Below are positions 41,045 to 51,065 of a stretch of DNA of 64,000 nucleotides, in pieces. The notes under the pieces are model-generated. The model was not told where the DNA came from, did not search any database, and was given only the letters and a program-made list of their open reading frames with translations. The stretch's first letter is position 1; each line of letters opens with the position of its first letter. The position numbers and the translations under genes are program-made. The stretch comes from Bemisia tabaci (taxonomy: Eukaryota > Arthropoda > Insecta > Hemiptera > Aleyrodidae), in assembly GCF_918797505.1 (NCBI RefSeq), contig NC_092801.1:15562001-15626000 (forward strand), read 5' to 3'.

Positions 41045-41429
41045 TGTACATATGTATCGCATTTTGCAATAAGGAACCACTATTTCAGGCTCCACCAGAA
41101 ACAACATACATGTCATTGGTTGCCCTATGTACGAGGGGCGTTCAATAAGTAAGTATCCCCCCCCTCTAAAATCCATAAAAATGGACCAATTTTAAAAAAC
41201 TTGGGCTCAAAATCTTCCTTAGGATATTTTGAGTTCAACAAAACAAACCGCAACAAAATCGGACTATGTGCGGCCGAACGCGAGCCGTTTGAACGCGCCG
41301 AGGTGCTCGACGCTCCCGCCGAATCTGCGAGGATTTGAAGTCCGCTACAGGAGAAGAGCTTCTCTGCCAAAGCCTCAGTCGTTCATCACTGACGAAAAAT
41401 CAAAGAAATTTTTGTAGAATAAGGGGCTT

Positions 41430-41628
41430 CCCTCTCTTCTCCACATAACCAGCTCGAACCAAGCAAGTCTGATACTGAGACTAAGACTAAGAGAACAGCT
41501 TTTGGATGCCTCGTGCGTGGAAGTCTTTCAGCTGACCGCGGATGAAAGAGTGGACGGCTTGTTTGACCTCTTCCACTGATTCAAAATTAACTCCTCCGAG
41601 TTCAGATTTCAGATACGATATAAATGGC
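41430..41628 (-). pseudogene. Mariner transposase C-terminal remnant, left half (inverted copy)
   Basis: The mirror copy on the minus strand reads YLKSELGGVNFESVEEVKQA through to GIQKLFS, with the same interrupting stops. Its first residues differ (KWWSGLPFIS instead of KPDHHLFPF), so the two halves have small indels near the centre of the palindrome. Confidence 0.8.
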
Positions 41629-41639
41629 AAACCAGACCA

Positions 41640-41838
41640 CCATTTATTCCCGTTCCTGAAATCTGAACTTGGAGGAGTTAATTTTGAATCAGTGGAAGAG
41701 GTCAAACAAGCCGTCCACTCTTTCATCCGCGGTCAGCTGAAAGACTTCCACGCACGAGGCATCCAAAAGCTGTTCTCTTAGTCTTAGTCTCAGTATCAGA
41801 CTTGCTTTGATCGAGCTGGTTATGTGGATAAGTGAGGG
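41640..41838 (+). pseudogene. Mariner transposase C-terminal remnant, right half
   Basis: The frame reads HHLFPFLKSELGGVNFESVE and continues to about KDFHARGIQKLFS, the usual mariner C-terminal region (LFP.LK..L.G..F then A....F......F...GI..L). Two in-frame TAG stops in TCTTAGTCTTAGTCT (41779-41787) interrupt it. The same frame then gives a family-like tail (TCFDRAGYVDK) and a TGA at 41836. About 60 of the usual 345 or so residues remain, so it cannot be active. Confidence 0.85.
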
Positions 41839-42360
41839 AAACCCCTTATTCTACAAAAATTTCTTTGATTTTTCGTCAGTGATGAACGACTGAAGCTTTG
41901 GCAGAGAAGCTCTTCTCCTGTAGCGGACTTCAAATCCTCGCAGATTCGGCGGGAGCGTCGAGCACCTCGGCGCGTTCAAACGGCTCGCGTTCGGCCGCAC
42001 ATAGTCCGATTTTGTTGCGGTTTGTTTTGTTGAACTCAAAATATCCTAAGGAAGATTTTGAGCCCAAGTTTTTTAAAATTGGTCCATTTTTATGGATTTT
42101 AGAGGGGGGGGGGATACTTACTTATTGAACGCCCCTCGTAGAAAAGTGCTTTTATGGAGGAGCCAGAAATAGTAGTTTCTTATTGCAAAATACAATCCAT
42201 ATGGACTAAAAATACAGGCAGTAAGTACTAAAAGTAGAAATACAAGAAGCGTGTCGGTCCACGCACAATGATGGATATGCGCGTTAGCAGTAATTTATAA
42301 CAAAATAATAGCGCGTTCGCAGTAATGCTCTATAAAAATAAATGCGGTCGCATCGGTGTT

Positions 42361-42753
42361 CTATAAACTCAACGCTATATCGCAGTCAATTAAATCAATT
42401 GAATGCTTTCGCACTAGTTTTGTAGGAATCAATCCGTCCGCACCAATTTTTAAAAAAATATCAAAATCCCTGTCATAAGTTTTAAAAATTGGTGTGTTGA
42501 GCGTACGTTCTTCAGAATAATCCCGATTTTTTAATTCGTGTAACCGAACTTCTTTTATCAGTTCTTTTGACCTCGTAAGTTCGGTGATACGAACTGAATG
42601 TTCTGCAACACGAACTGAATGTTCTGTAACACAAACTGAATGTTCTGTAACACGAACTGAATGTTCTGTAACACGAACTGAGAGGTTGGTTGACGAACCG
42701 ATTGGTTGGATGATATGGATCACCGTGTTCTCCTTCATTTCGCGGATATGCAA
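42361..42753 (-). CDS. Possible 130-residue protein with 7-residue repeats
   Basis: An ATG frame whose residues about 25-60 are five copies of VRVTEHS or close variants, encoded by the 21-bp tandem array. The part after the repeats is mixed and charged (RSKELIKEVRLHELKNRDYS). It has no signal peptide, membrane segment or recognised domain. An alternative 96-codon frame overlaps it in another register. It may be a gene with an expanding repeat or simply an open frame through a minisatellite. Confidence 0.22.
   Translation of the reverse strand: MHIREMKENTVIHIIQPIGSSTNLSVRVTEHSVRVTEHSVCVTEHSVRVAEHSVRITELTRSKELIKEVRLHELKNRDYSEERTLNTPIFKTYDRDFDIFLKIGADGLIPTKLVRKHSIDLIDCDIALSL
42582..42682. repeat. 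21-bp tandem repeat, about five copies
   Basis: The unit contains GAACTGAATGTTCTGTAACAC with single-base variants. Confidence 0.92.
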
Positions 42754-43151
42754 TTTTATCTAATTGGAAGTCGAGATAATTGTATCGCGCGTTTCGCCCC
42801 ATCCAACTTTTCTACTCTGCGTTAAAATCTCTGAGTCGGCGGAAAAGAGGCCTAGCTCTTTTTCATTCCTGTGAATATGAGAGAAATTCTTGTTTCTTCA
42901 AAATTTTGGCCGGATCTGAGAAGAGGGACCTCACCTTCCGGAAGAATAATCCAAAACTTTGAACTTCGCGCGAAAAACGATCGCGGGAAGCGCCTGCAAA
43001 ACGGTAGGAATACTTCAAGCATCGCGCCGTCTCCGCGAGCCAGATACGGTGACTGGAAAACGGCCCCCAGACGCGGGAAATTTGAGAAAAATTTGTTTCA
43101 AACTACGCAAATTGCGCTCTGAGTAGAAGATGTCAGACCTCTATAATTGGA

Positions 43152-43432
43152 CCAGCGGGTCGATTATTGAAATTGATAGATGAAGCCATTGACAATTAAG
43201 ACAAAAAGGATATAAAGGGATCCAATTGGTGAAATTGAGTGGTTGCAATGGACAAAGGAAGTAGGTAATTAGACTAACTAACAGTAACCCACGAGGGACC
43301 CTATAGTCAGTTCAGCATTTTCTCGCTTAGTCTATAAGAATCACCGATTCCAACCATTAGGATCTCTCCATAATATCTATGTCTCCTTTATCTCGCTTTG
43401 TCTGTCAATTTCAAAAATCAGCCCACAGTGTG
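43152..43432. mobile_element. Family E fold-back element
   Basis: It starts AGCGGGTCGATTATTGAAAT and ends AAAAATCAGCCCAC. It is complete at about 280 bp. The core ACTAACAGTAACCCACGAGG is present. Confidence 0.83.
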
Positions 43433-43540
43433 ATTTTCATGCCATTTTACGCTCGAGCAGTCTATTCACACGGCTGTATCTCTAACGTGCAACAGCCGCA
43501 TTTCGAAAGAGACTTGATTTATAAAATTTTAGCGTCACTG

Positions 43541-43952
43541 CACTGAAAAAAAAATCTCGGTGTATTTACTAAGAATAAAAGGGTTTACTTAGAATTCAGG
43601 GTTCTTTTCGATCCCAGTTTTTTCTTGGTAAAATTACCATTTATGAAATTGGTAATTTTACCGAGAAATCTCGGTAAAATTATTGAACTTTCTCGGTAAT
43701 TTTACTGGACCTTGGTAAAAACTGCAATATTTTTTATCGACTGTGGTAGAATTGCCGAGATAAAATGGCAAAGTTACCGGGAATTGATTACCAATAAAAG
43801 TGGTATTCTTACCTGAAAAAACAGTAAAAATACCAGTTTTTAGGTAAGCTTACCAGCCTGTCTTGGTAAAATTACCCATAATTGGTAAAAAGAGTGAGAT
43901 GGTAAAGGTACCAACGGACCTTGGTAAAAACGCCGAGAATTTGTTTTTAGTG
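43541..43952. mobile_element. Family G element, CACTG ends
   Basis: It starts CACTGAAAAAAAAATCTCGG and ends CCGAGAATTTGTTTTTAGTG. TG flanks both sides (43539-43540 and 43953-43954). The interior is nearly the same as 14976-15389. Confidence 0.87.
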
Positions 43953-44045
43953 TGTTCTCCGTGGTAACACGACAGAGCAGTCTATTAAACAGGCCGGTCT
44001 TAGCCTGACAGACCTGACGAAGCCTATAAAAACGAGGCCATAAAG

Positions 44046-44210
44046 CAGTGGCGTGGCGTGAATTACAATATATCGATTGTTATGCCATTTAAAGCTATGG
44101 AAAAGGATCGATAAATAGGGTGTTCGCAGCGAACACCTTAATAATCGATTCTTTACCATAGCTTTAAATGGCATAACAATCGATTTATCGCAATTCACGC
44201 CACGCCACTG
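44046..44210. mobile_element. Family B hAT-like MITE (best-preserved copy)
   Basis: It starts CAGTGGCGTGGCGTGAATT and ends AATTCACGCCACGCCACTG. CCATAAAG is an exact 8-bp TSD (44038-44045 and 44211-44218). The 165-bp element is an almost perfect palindrome centred on GTGTTCGCAGCGAACAC. Confidence 0.93.
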
Positions 44211-44218
44211 CCATAAAG

Positions 44219-45228
44219 ACACTGCTCATGGATTGATCGTCCATGCATTTTCAGCTTCGGTGCCATTCTATCGATTCGCGAGGTTCCGAGAATACACCTC
44301 GGTTTCTCGGGAGAAAGTCGCGTCGTAAAATCCATACATAAATTTCTGGGGCCATTTTTTCCCCTTCAAATTGATCGATGTCGAAGTGCGGTTAAAAGCG
44401 GGCTGCGATGCGTAGACGACAACCTCAGCCTGTCAGCGGGTGAATTGATTTTCTCTATTCCTCCGTGATCGAGTCGTATTCTCTGTGCGCGACTTTTACG
44501 ACTGGAAGACTCGAACGAATGTAATGGGAAATCATCAACCTCGTAGGTTTTGAAAAAATGAGGTTGACACATAAAAGATGCAAAGGGGTTTACAGAACCT
44601 TGTTTTGACGTAGGTCTGCCAAACGGAACTGTGTGCACTGAAAAATGAGCCCTGAGACCCATGAGAATAATGCATAACAGGGCTCACGTCATCATAATGT
44701 ACATAGCTCCGTTTATTGGTACGCTCACTGTTTTTGTATTTGTGTAAGAGTTACACTACAGTGTTTTTACTTTCGCGCTCCCCTTGCGGTTAGAGGTAGT
44801 ATTTTTTTTTTTGAATCTTGATCAAGAAATTTTGAATAAATTCTAAAATTGGTGTCTTGATTCTCTGTTTCAGGTATGTTCATTTTTCTGCCGTCAAACT
44901 TACAATGTTTGCAAAGCTGAGTGTCGTACTCGTAGGCAGTAAGTTAACATCACATTTATTTTAAGAACTCGGGGGGGGGGGGGGGGTGTTCCTACCGCGG
45001 ATCCTAATGGGGATCCCCATCTTGTGACACGTTGTTGGATGGCGTATGCGTTTCTTTTACCTATCCCGGTGCGACCGGCTGTATGTATACAGTTGCAACT
45101 GCCCATTGTCTCGCTGGACTGGGTCATCGGCCTGGGGTGGGGGATAAGGAGAGGGGGGGGGGGCTGTCGCAGGTGGGCTCGAGTCGATGCGTGGACGGTG
45201 GATCGGAGAAGGATGATGCAAAATCAGC
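44219..45228. other. Intergenic stretch with G runs
   Basis: About 1 kb without repeat ends. G runs at about 44973-44987 and 45150-45162. Frames here are not supported. Confidence 0.35.
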
Positions 45229-45504
45229 GAGCGGAGCGATTATTGAAATTGATGGACAAAGCGATAGACAAAGAAGACACAGGGAGTATGGAGCGATCTG
45301 ATTGGTTGCATGGCCGGTTCTTATAGACTAAGGAAGAGAATGATGGACTAACTGTCGGGTCTTTAGTGGGTTGCCGTTAGTTAGTCCATTACCTACATCC
45401 TATGTCCATTGCCACCTCCTGCTTCCACCAATAGGATTCCTCCAAATCCCTTTTGTCGTCTTTTTCTATAGCTTTGTCCATCAATCTCCATAATCGGCCC
45501 GCAG
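45229..45504. mobile_element. Family E fold-back element
   Basis: It starts GCGGAGCGATTATTGAAATT and ends CATAATCGGCCCGC. It is complete, with GGGTCTTTAGTGGGTTGCCG at the centre. Confidence 0.87.
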
Positions 45505-45527
45505 GTGAGGATCTAGCCTGTCCCTGC

Positions 45528-45808
45528 CGTGATAGCGAAGAAAGCAGTAAGTGTCACATTTTCGAAATCGAGTCTCCTTCACAATTCGTCTCTCTTTTAG
45601 ATGAAATCACTGAAGTAGCTGAAACAGCAAAATTCATCTTAATTTCATGAAAACGAGACATATGAGAAAGCCGTAAATGCGCAAAAAATTACTTGGTATC
45701 AAGCAAAACAGCAGAAAGTGAAATATTCCTCCAGAGAGACCATGAAAACAGTGCTGTCAAGTACAGTGCCAATTACCTACCACTCTTCTGCCAACTTAAC
45801 GTTTAACG
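45528..45808. repeat. Repeat JJ, copy 2
   Basis: Matches 36776-37062 (GTCACATTTTCGAAATCGAG, then AAAATTCATCTTAATTTCAT). It extends the alignment from CGTGATAGCGAAGAAAGCAG to TCTTCTGCCAACTTAACG. Confidence 0.65.
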
Positions 45809-46000
45809 TTCAACGTCTCGAACAACAAATTTTGCTAAAAAAACTCTTTCTAATTATGCCCTTTTAACCATGCGGCATATCTTCAATTGTCAGGCAATTC
45901 TGTCAAAATTTGTCAGGGAAAACAGGGAAATTTCAGGGATTTAAAGTCTCTAGATTCGATGGCAACCCTGGAATTGGCAGACGAGTTAGCGGCAGCGGTG

Positions 46001-46233
46001 CACAGTGGATCGAGTCAATTACAGAGGTCGGTCATTGAATGTTAAACTAAAACTGCAAATTTTGATGTTTATTTCGTCACAATTTAAACTTTACGGGGTG
46101 TTTCTAGAAGCGATTTTCACGAGGATACTCGTGAAACCACTTGTGGAACCTCTAAGCTTTGTATAAACGGAGTTATCATGTGTTTAAATTTTCCAAATAT
46201 TGTCCGACCTCGCTTATTGACTCATCCGTTGTG
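46001..46233. mobile_element. Family M Transib-like MITE, uninterrupted copy
   Basis: The left end is CACAGTGGATCGAGTCAATT; the right end, read inward, is CACAACGGATGAGTCAATAA. CGGTG (45996-46000) and CGGCG (46234-46238) are a 5-bp flank with one mismatch. The 233-bp length gives the unbroken size of the family. Confidence 0.77.
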
Positions 46234-46387
46234 CGGCGCGCGGCGCATGGAAACAGGGCAATGGATCAGCCGATGCGATGAGCGGAAGTACCCGCGGACG
46301 ACTAGTAGGTCTCTGCGCGGCCGCCGCTCCTCCCAGATGGCGCCACATCTCCGCACCGATTATGATTAATGATAAGAGCACATTTTG

Positions 46388-46636
46388 TCGTTTTCCGGAC
46401 GAAGAAACGTAACTCCATGCCAGGTTGCAAAATTGACGCTTGAAGTTCAATCTTTTGCTGGAATGTACCCGTGCAATTTTTGTTCTGAATTTGTCCTAGT
46501 TTTGCTTGAGATCAGAAGAAAAATCAGAGAAATTTCAGGTCAGAAATTTCCGAGATTCTCCCGGTAAAGATGCAATTTTCGAGGGAAAATTTGGCAACAT
46601 TGAAATATAGTTACGATTTTTTCGAAGCGCGATATC
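46388..46636. mobile_element. Family A2 element
   Basis: Matches 829-1085: GAAGAAACGTAACTCCATG on the left and GGAAAATTTGGCAACATTG, then TATAGTTACG, on the right. Confidence 0.6.
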
Positions 46637-46949
46637 TCGGTTAATATTGAACGTAGGAAGTTGCTGCTTGTATAGATCTTATTATTTTTAGCTGATCTAC
46701 AAGAATTCAGCATAAAAACACGATTGTGTGACCTGCGCAACTGACCAATTTCTTGGCTTTGAGCAGGGGATCGAAGAAATTAACACCATTAAAAGATTGA
46801 ATTTTAAATAACATTTATTAATTCAAACCGCAATTTTAGACATCTACTAGGCTTTTACAGACTGTAACGTGGGTAATGAAAAAGTAAGTATGTACTTCCG
46901 ATAATTAAGAAATGGAAATACATCACAAAATAATCGATTACTTACTTCT
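46637..46949 (-). other. Probable 3' region of the secreted-peptide gene, plus CC-like repeat
   Basis: 46630-46700 (GATATCTCGGTTAATATTGA onward) is an inverted relative of 51445-51515. A minus-strand AATAAA lies at 46819-46814, about 130 bp past the stop codon of the peptide frame, and would serve as its poly(A) signal. Confidence 0.4.
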
Positions 46950-47114
46950 CTACGAACCTGCGGTGTGCATAAATATTGAAAAGTTGAACGCAGGGCACCA
47001 ATGACTCGGACACTCGTCGCCCATATAATCATAATTGTCTTGTGGCAAGGGGAAGGCAACCATGCCGATGACGGCCACCACTAAGCATAAGACGAACGTA
47101 GACTGAAATCCCAT
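46950..47114 (-). CDS. Putative small secreted peptide (54 residues)
   Basis: A short frame with an excellent signal peptide: MGFQS, then a hydrophobic core (FVLCLVVAVIGMVA) and a probable cleavage before FPLPQ, leaving about 33 mature residues. The mature part is acidic to aromatic (DNYDYMGDE) with a two-cysteine loop (ECPSHWC) and ends at TAG. The start context is CGACATGG. A poly(A) signal AATAAA lies about 130 bp downstream, so it may be a single-exon or last-exon gene. A weak donor (CAG/GTTCGT) just before the stop would allow splicing to an unseen exon. The gene lies in DNA free of transposon ends. It resembles secreted neuropeptide-like or salivary peptides in size only; no family was recognised. 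Confidence 0.5.
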   Translation of the reverse strand: MGFQSTFVLCLVVAVIGMVAFPLPQDNYDYMGDECPSHWCPAFNFSIFMHTAGS

Positions 47115-47173
47115 GTCGAAGATGATAATACCCTAACAGCTCTGATACACCTTATTGATACAACAGCAACAGC

Positions 47174-47204
<31 letters not shown>

Positions 47205-47335
47205 GCTGTGCCCAGGATCGCAGCTGAAGTGCTGAACCACAGTTTGAAACTGAGGCTGTGATGACATGAGACTCGATTAAATTTTTATCTTCGCAACGGA
47301 CGCTACACTGCTCAAGGTACTCTGCCTTCAGGTCT
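47115..47335 (-). other. Upstream region of the peptide frame with a (CAA)n tract
   Basis: On the minus strand this would be promoter or 5' untranslated sequence. It has TATCAATAAGG about 35 bp and TATCAGAGC about 20 bp before the ATG. The CAA/TTG microsatellite is at 47161-47202. Confidence 0.35.
47161..47202. repeat. (CAA)n microsatellite
   Basis: About 13 CAA or CAG triplets; on the minus strand it gives a poly-Leu frame. Confidence 0.93.
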
Positions 47336-47600
47336 GGATACACGATCAAATTCCGAACCAATTCTGATCAAAGCAGACCAGTTGATGACTGATGGTCACC
47401 ATGCAACAGTCCTCTTTGATCATAAAATTGGACGGGCCGTTAAATTTTGATCAGAATGGAGTGCCACTATTCATATTTTCCTGCCGCACGAAACATTTCT
47501 GCCAAGTTTTCATTTTAAAATTACGCGAATTAATGATTTTAAGACTGATGACTCCCGACACTTTGATGGTAATTGGTTCGGGAATTTGATCGTGTATCGA
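47336..47600. repeat. Inverted-repeat element DD
   Basis: The ends GATACACGATCAAATTCCG and GGGAATTTGATCGTGTATC are inverted. The next inner block (AACCAATTCTGATCAAAG against TTTTGATCAGAATGG) is also inverted but shifted. Confidence 0.68.
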
Positions 47601-47846
47601 AACCTTTGCGTTTTTTATCCACTGGAGCCACCTTTTGCGTCAAAGTTCGTCGTTCGAAGGTTTATCTCTGATAAGAAACTCCGCCTTAACTGAAATTAAA
47701 AATGATCAACAAGCCTTATATACTTTTAGCAGGAGGTCGGTAGAAGCACTCCCGTCGTCTGATAGTGGGGTTCAGTTCGTTGATCTTTGCCAAGTGCATT
47801 AAATTCTGCAAGAAGGGACCACTATCTCTGGCTCAATTTAGAAATA

Positions 47847-47995
47847 ATATTTGGACTACGTTTTGCCATTAGGAACTTCAATATCTGGCTAATCCATAAA
47901 AACGCGTGTGTGCGAAGGGGAAGTAATAGCACCTATACGTTGTTTGTGAACTGAGCCAAAAATTGCAGTTCCTCATTGCAAAATGTAGTCTCTCT
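47847..47995. repeat. Family N fold-back repeat
   Basis: The left arm TTTGGACTACGTTTTGCCAT and right arm TTGCAAAATGTAGTC flank a diverged middle. Confidence 0.65.
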
Positions 47996-48123
47996 TTGTG
48001 CAGATAGGTGCTTGTATGGATGAGATAGAAAAGGTTCTAATGCTTTTCCTGCATTGCAGTCAGTTTGACGCGTTTAAATAAAGAAGAACTACATCCATTT
48101 TGACTTTTAGCCCTAACATGCAT

Positions 48124-49009
48124 CAGAGCCGGATTAAGGGGGTGGCCACATGGGCCGCGGCCCATGGCGGCAAATCTAGGGGGCGGCAAATTTTGCAATT
48201 TTTTTAAATGTAGGTATAAAAAAATCGGATTTAGAAAAAAAAAATTACAAACGAAAAAAGGCGACAAAATCTCTCATTTCCTGAGAGTATAGTAATTTCT
48301 AATTTTGTCGTCTTTCAGTGATACAAGTGAAAGTACCTTTAATTAATCGAGTTAAGAGAGAAACCAATTACGCAATTTGGCCTGGAACGGCGTGACTTGG
48401 AGAAAAATGATGAAGAGGACTTGAGATGGAAAGGAGAAGCCTCGGCGCGGCGACCAATCGGCATGTAACACATATCAGCGCCTACAAGGCTGCACGAATA
48501 CTTCACGCATTGCATGAAACGTATTGCGGTCACTGTGGTCAGCATGAAACGGATAGCGCCTGCAAGAATGCATGAATACTTCACGCATTGCGTCAAACAC
48601 AGTGCGTTCAGCAGCCGTCGGCGTGAAAATCATACCTACAAGACTGTCGGAATATTTCACGCATTGCGCCAAACGCGGTGAGGTCTCCGCGGCGCGGCGG
48701 AAATTAAAATCATTAAACCACATTTATGTTTGTTCTTTCATAATTTCATCATTCATCTCTTATAAATGGAAGTCCTTGTCCACAGAGAGATACGTTTACG
48801 AAACTTAAATTTCGCGGAAAGTTCCGTGAACTTTTGCTAGTAGTGTCGACAGGGCTTTCCCAAAAAAATTGTCCAACACGAGTAAACGTGTCACCCCTCC
48901 CCCGCTGGCACGTTCACTTGATGGTTTTTATTGATGTTTCAAAACGAATGAGGAGGGGGCGGCAAAATACAGGCGGCCGATGGGCGGCAAGTAAGTAAAT
49001 CCGACCCTG
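48124..49009 (-). mobile_element. Family J hAT-like element (inverted orientation)
   Basis: It starts CAGAGCCGGATTAAGG and ends AAATCCGACCCTG. ACATGCAT (48116-48123) and ACATGTAT (49010-49017) are an 8-bp TSD with one mismatch. At 886 bp it is the longest J copy. Confidence 0.87.
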
Positions 49010-49090
49010 ACATGTATGTACTGTAGTGGATCTCAGGGTTCATGTCAGAATGGATATAGTTCCTTTTGGTCTGAATACATCTAGTTAAAT

Positions 49091-49207
49091 TAATTACTTA
49101 CCTCCTTTGTCCATCGCAACCACCCGTTTCCACCAATAGGGTCGTTTCATTTTCCCGCCGTCTTCTTTGTCCATGGCTTTTTCCATCGATTTCAATAGCC
49201 AGCCGCA
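49091..49207. mobile_element. Family E right-half fragment
   Basis: AATTACTTACCTCCTTTGTCC to TTCAATAGCCAGCCGC, one arm only. Confidence 0.75.
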
Positions 49208-49286
49208 GAGGTAATAGAGCCGACTCTCTGAGACAAAATTCTGAAAAAATCGATTCTCGGTGCCCTCGAAGTAGCGAGCCGCAATA

Positions 49287-49548
49287 GCGATCATCTAATT
49301 TGGCAATACTGTTTTTCTTCCATTTAAATCCAATAAAATTATCGATTTCGGTGCGTCAAGCTGCTTCACCAGGAATCGATTGTTTTACATACGTATAAAT
49401 GGAGAAAAACAGTATTCTTGAAAAGTGGCAACACTGTTTTTCTTCCATTTAAATCCAATAAAAGTATCGATTTTCGGTGTGTCAAGCTGCCTCACCAGGA
49501 ATCGATTGTTTTACATACATATAAATGGAGGAAAAGAGTGTTGCCAAT
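49287..49548. repeat. Two tandem Q-like units
   Basis: GGCAAYACTGTTTTTCTTCC, then CACCAGGAATCGATTGTTTT, occurs twice (49297 and 49427) at a 130-bp spacing. The units resemble the interior of family Q. Confidence 0.72.
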
Positions 49549-49981
49549 CAGTGTTCGAAACCCACCTTTGAGTTTTAGGAGCCATATGGCGCATCAAGCC
49601 CGATTTTTAGGCGCCATTGAAGATTTTTTAGGGGCCCAATTGACTTTTTGCCTATTTATTACGGCGCATTTAGTGAAAAGTTAGACGCAAGATGTTTTCG
49701 TAACAAAAATAGTAAGTAGCTGTAACTTGGGGAAAACAAAAGCACTAAGAATGAAATGGTGAAGAATAGAAAAAGCAAGCTTTCTATTGTAGTGCTGACG
49801 ATTCCGAGTTTTTTCAATTCAAATAAATTTGTTTTTCTTTCTTTATATGACTTCCTGAAAATCCAGATTTTTGAGGGGCAATTTTTAGGGGCCACGTTGG
49901 CGCAGAGCCTTCATTTCTCATGCGCCATGGCCGATTTTTAGGCGCATTTGGCGCGTTGGCGCCTGTGAGTTTCGAACACTG
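49549..49981. mobile_element. Element R, hAT-like
   Basis: It starts CAGTGTTCGAAACCCACC and ends GAGTTTCGAACACTG. TTGCCAAT is an exact 8-bp TSD (49541-49548 and 49982-49989). The interior carries GATTTTTAGGCGC-type words in both halves. Confidence 0.9.
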
Positions 49982-49989
49982 TTGCCAAT

Positions 49990-50548
49990 TTTCAAGAACC
50001 GCCATCGGCGAGCCGACAACCGGGCGTGCATCAACGCGAGGCACCTCTTACCCGCCCGCCCGTACACCTTCGTCACCTTGGACAGGTTCCTTCCGCACGG
50101 CGACGACGACCGACGACCGGCGACCGCGTCTGACGTTCTACGGAAGAGAACCGTATGTCCACTGTGGGATGAGCCTGGAGACACTTAAGAGCGTGTGCTA
50201 ACCGTGGCTCACCGCAGAAACGCACTCACGGTTCTTTTCTTCAGGACGGCAGGAGTATCCAGTCATTCCGTATGCGTCATGCCCCCCCCCCCCCCCCCCA
50301 ACCGACGGCGTTGGTCTACCGCGGCAGACTTCCGTCCTGCTCCACCGACCGCACCAAGCAAGCTCCACAACGCTCAAAGTTCAAGTTCCCTCGCTCCGGT
50401 CGAGTCGCCAAACGAGCCTTTTCCCACTTGACTGGCTCCGTCGCTTGGAGCTTTTCCACTGACCGGATGTTGATGTTGCCCATCTTCCGGAAGCCTCGGA
50501 ATTTCAGTTTTGTCTACCGCAAAGACCAAAGAAGAGTAGCAATGGGTC
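49990..50548. other. GC-rich intergenic stretch
   Basis: CpG-rich DNA with a C run at 50282-50299. Frames of 68-104 codons on the plus strand overlap each other and are interrupted in register by the run. No domain was recognised. Confidence 0.35.
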
Positions 50549-51055
50549 AATGGAGACGTTGCATGTGTGAGGAATTTGCGATTTGACTATTGATTCGTAT
50601 GTAAATGTTCGCGAGAAACACGATGGTGCCACTGGTTTTCTCTGAAATCAACTCCCAAGCTCAAAAAAAAGCTCTCAAAGTGAGGCCAAAATGGAGGGGA
50701 TATCCCATCCTACCCTGAGAGTCCACCTCTACATCAAGACGAACTCTCTATGCAAAGATAGGGTGCAAATACATTGACAGGGCTGCCACTTTATTTGGGG
50801 ACTCCAAAACTGAAAACACGGCATCACTGCTAATGTATTTGCTCCCTATCTTTGCATGGAGAGTTTGTCTTAATGTAGAGGTGGACTCTCAGGCTAGGGT
50901 GGGATATCCCTCCATTTTGGCCTCAACTTGGGAGCTTTTTTTTGAGTTTGGGAGTTGATTTCAGAGAAAACCAGTGAGACCATCGTGTTTCTCGCGAACT
51001 TTTACATAAGAATCCACAGTCATGTCGCAAATTCCTCAAACATGCAACATCTTCT
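50549..51055. mobile_element. Family D fold-back element
   Basis: It starts AATGGAGACGTTGCATGTG and ends CATGCAACATCTTC. Both long arms are present (GAGAGTCCACCTCTACATC and its complement). Confidence 0.85.
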
Positions 51056-51065
51056 TTGCGCTCAG

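Larger units (their letters stand above)
41131..42139. mobile_element. Mariner-derived palindrome O
   Basis: Both ends read inward as ACGAGGGGCGTTCAATAAG, a mariner-type terminus, and TA lies at each outer junction. The two halves (about 500 bp each) are near-perfect inverted copies meeting at about 41635. Each half contains the transposase C-terminus and the 3' terminus of a mariner. The 5' half, including the helix-turn-helix and DD34D catalytic regions, is absent from both. The element is therefore a fold-back made of two 3' ends. Confidence 0.88.
41045..42205. repeat. Family N copy split by mariner palindrome O
   Basis: The left part (CGCATTTTGCAATAAGGAAC, 41059 onward) and right part (TTATTGCAAAATACAATCC, to 42197) are the two inverted arms of family N. 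The mariner palindrome was inserted into the middle after CCCTATGTA. Confidence 0.75.
42206..43151. other. Low-repeat stretch with a 21-bp tandem array
   Basis: No transposon ends recognised apart from the tandem array at 42582-42682. Frames on both strands are considered separately. Confidence 0.35.

Noticed and set aside
50272..50586. 104-codon GC-rich frame near a C run
   Set aside because: Depends on the length of a homopolymer of about 18 C and overlaps a second frame in another register.
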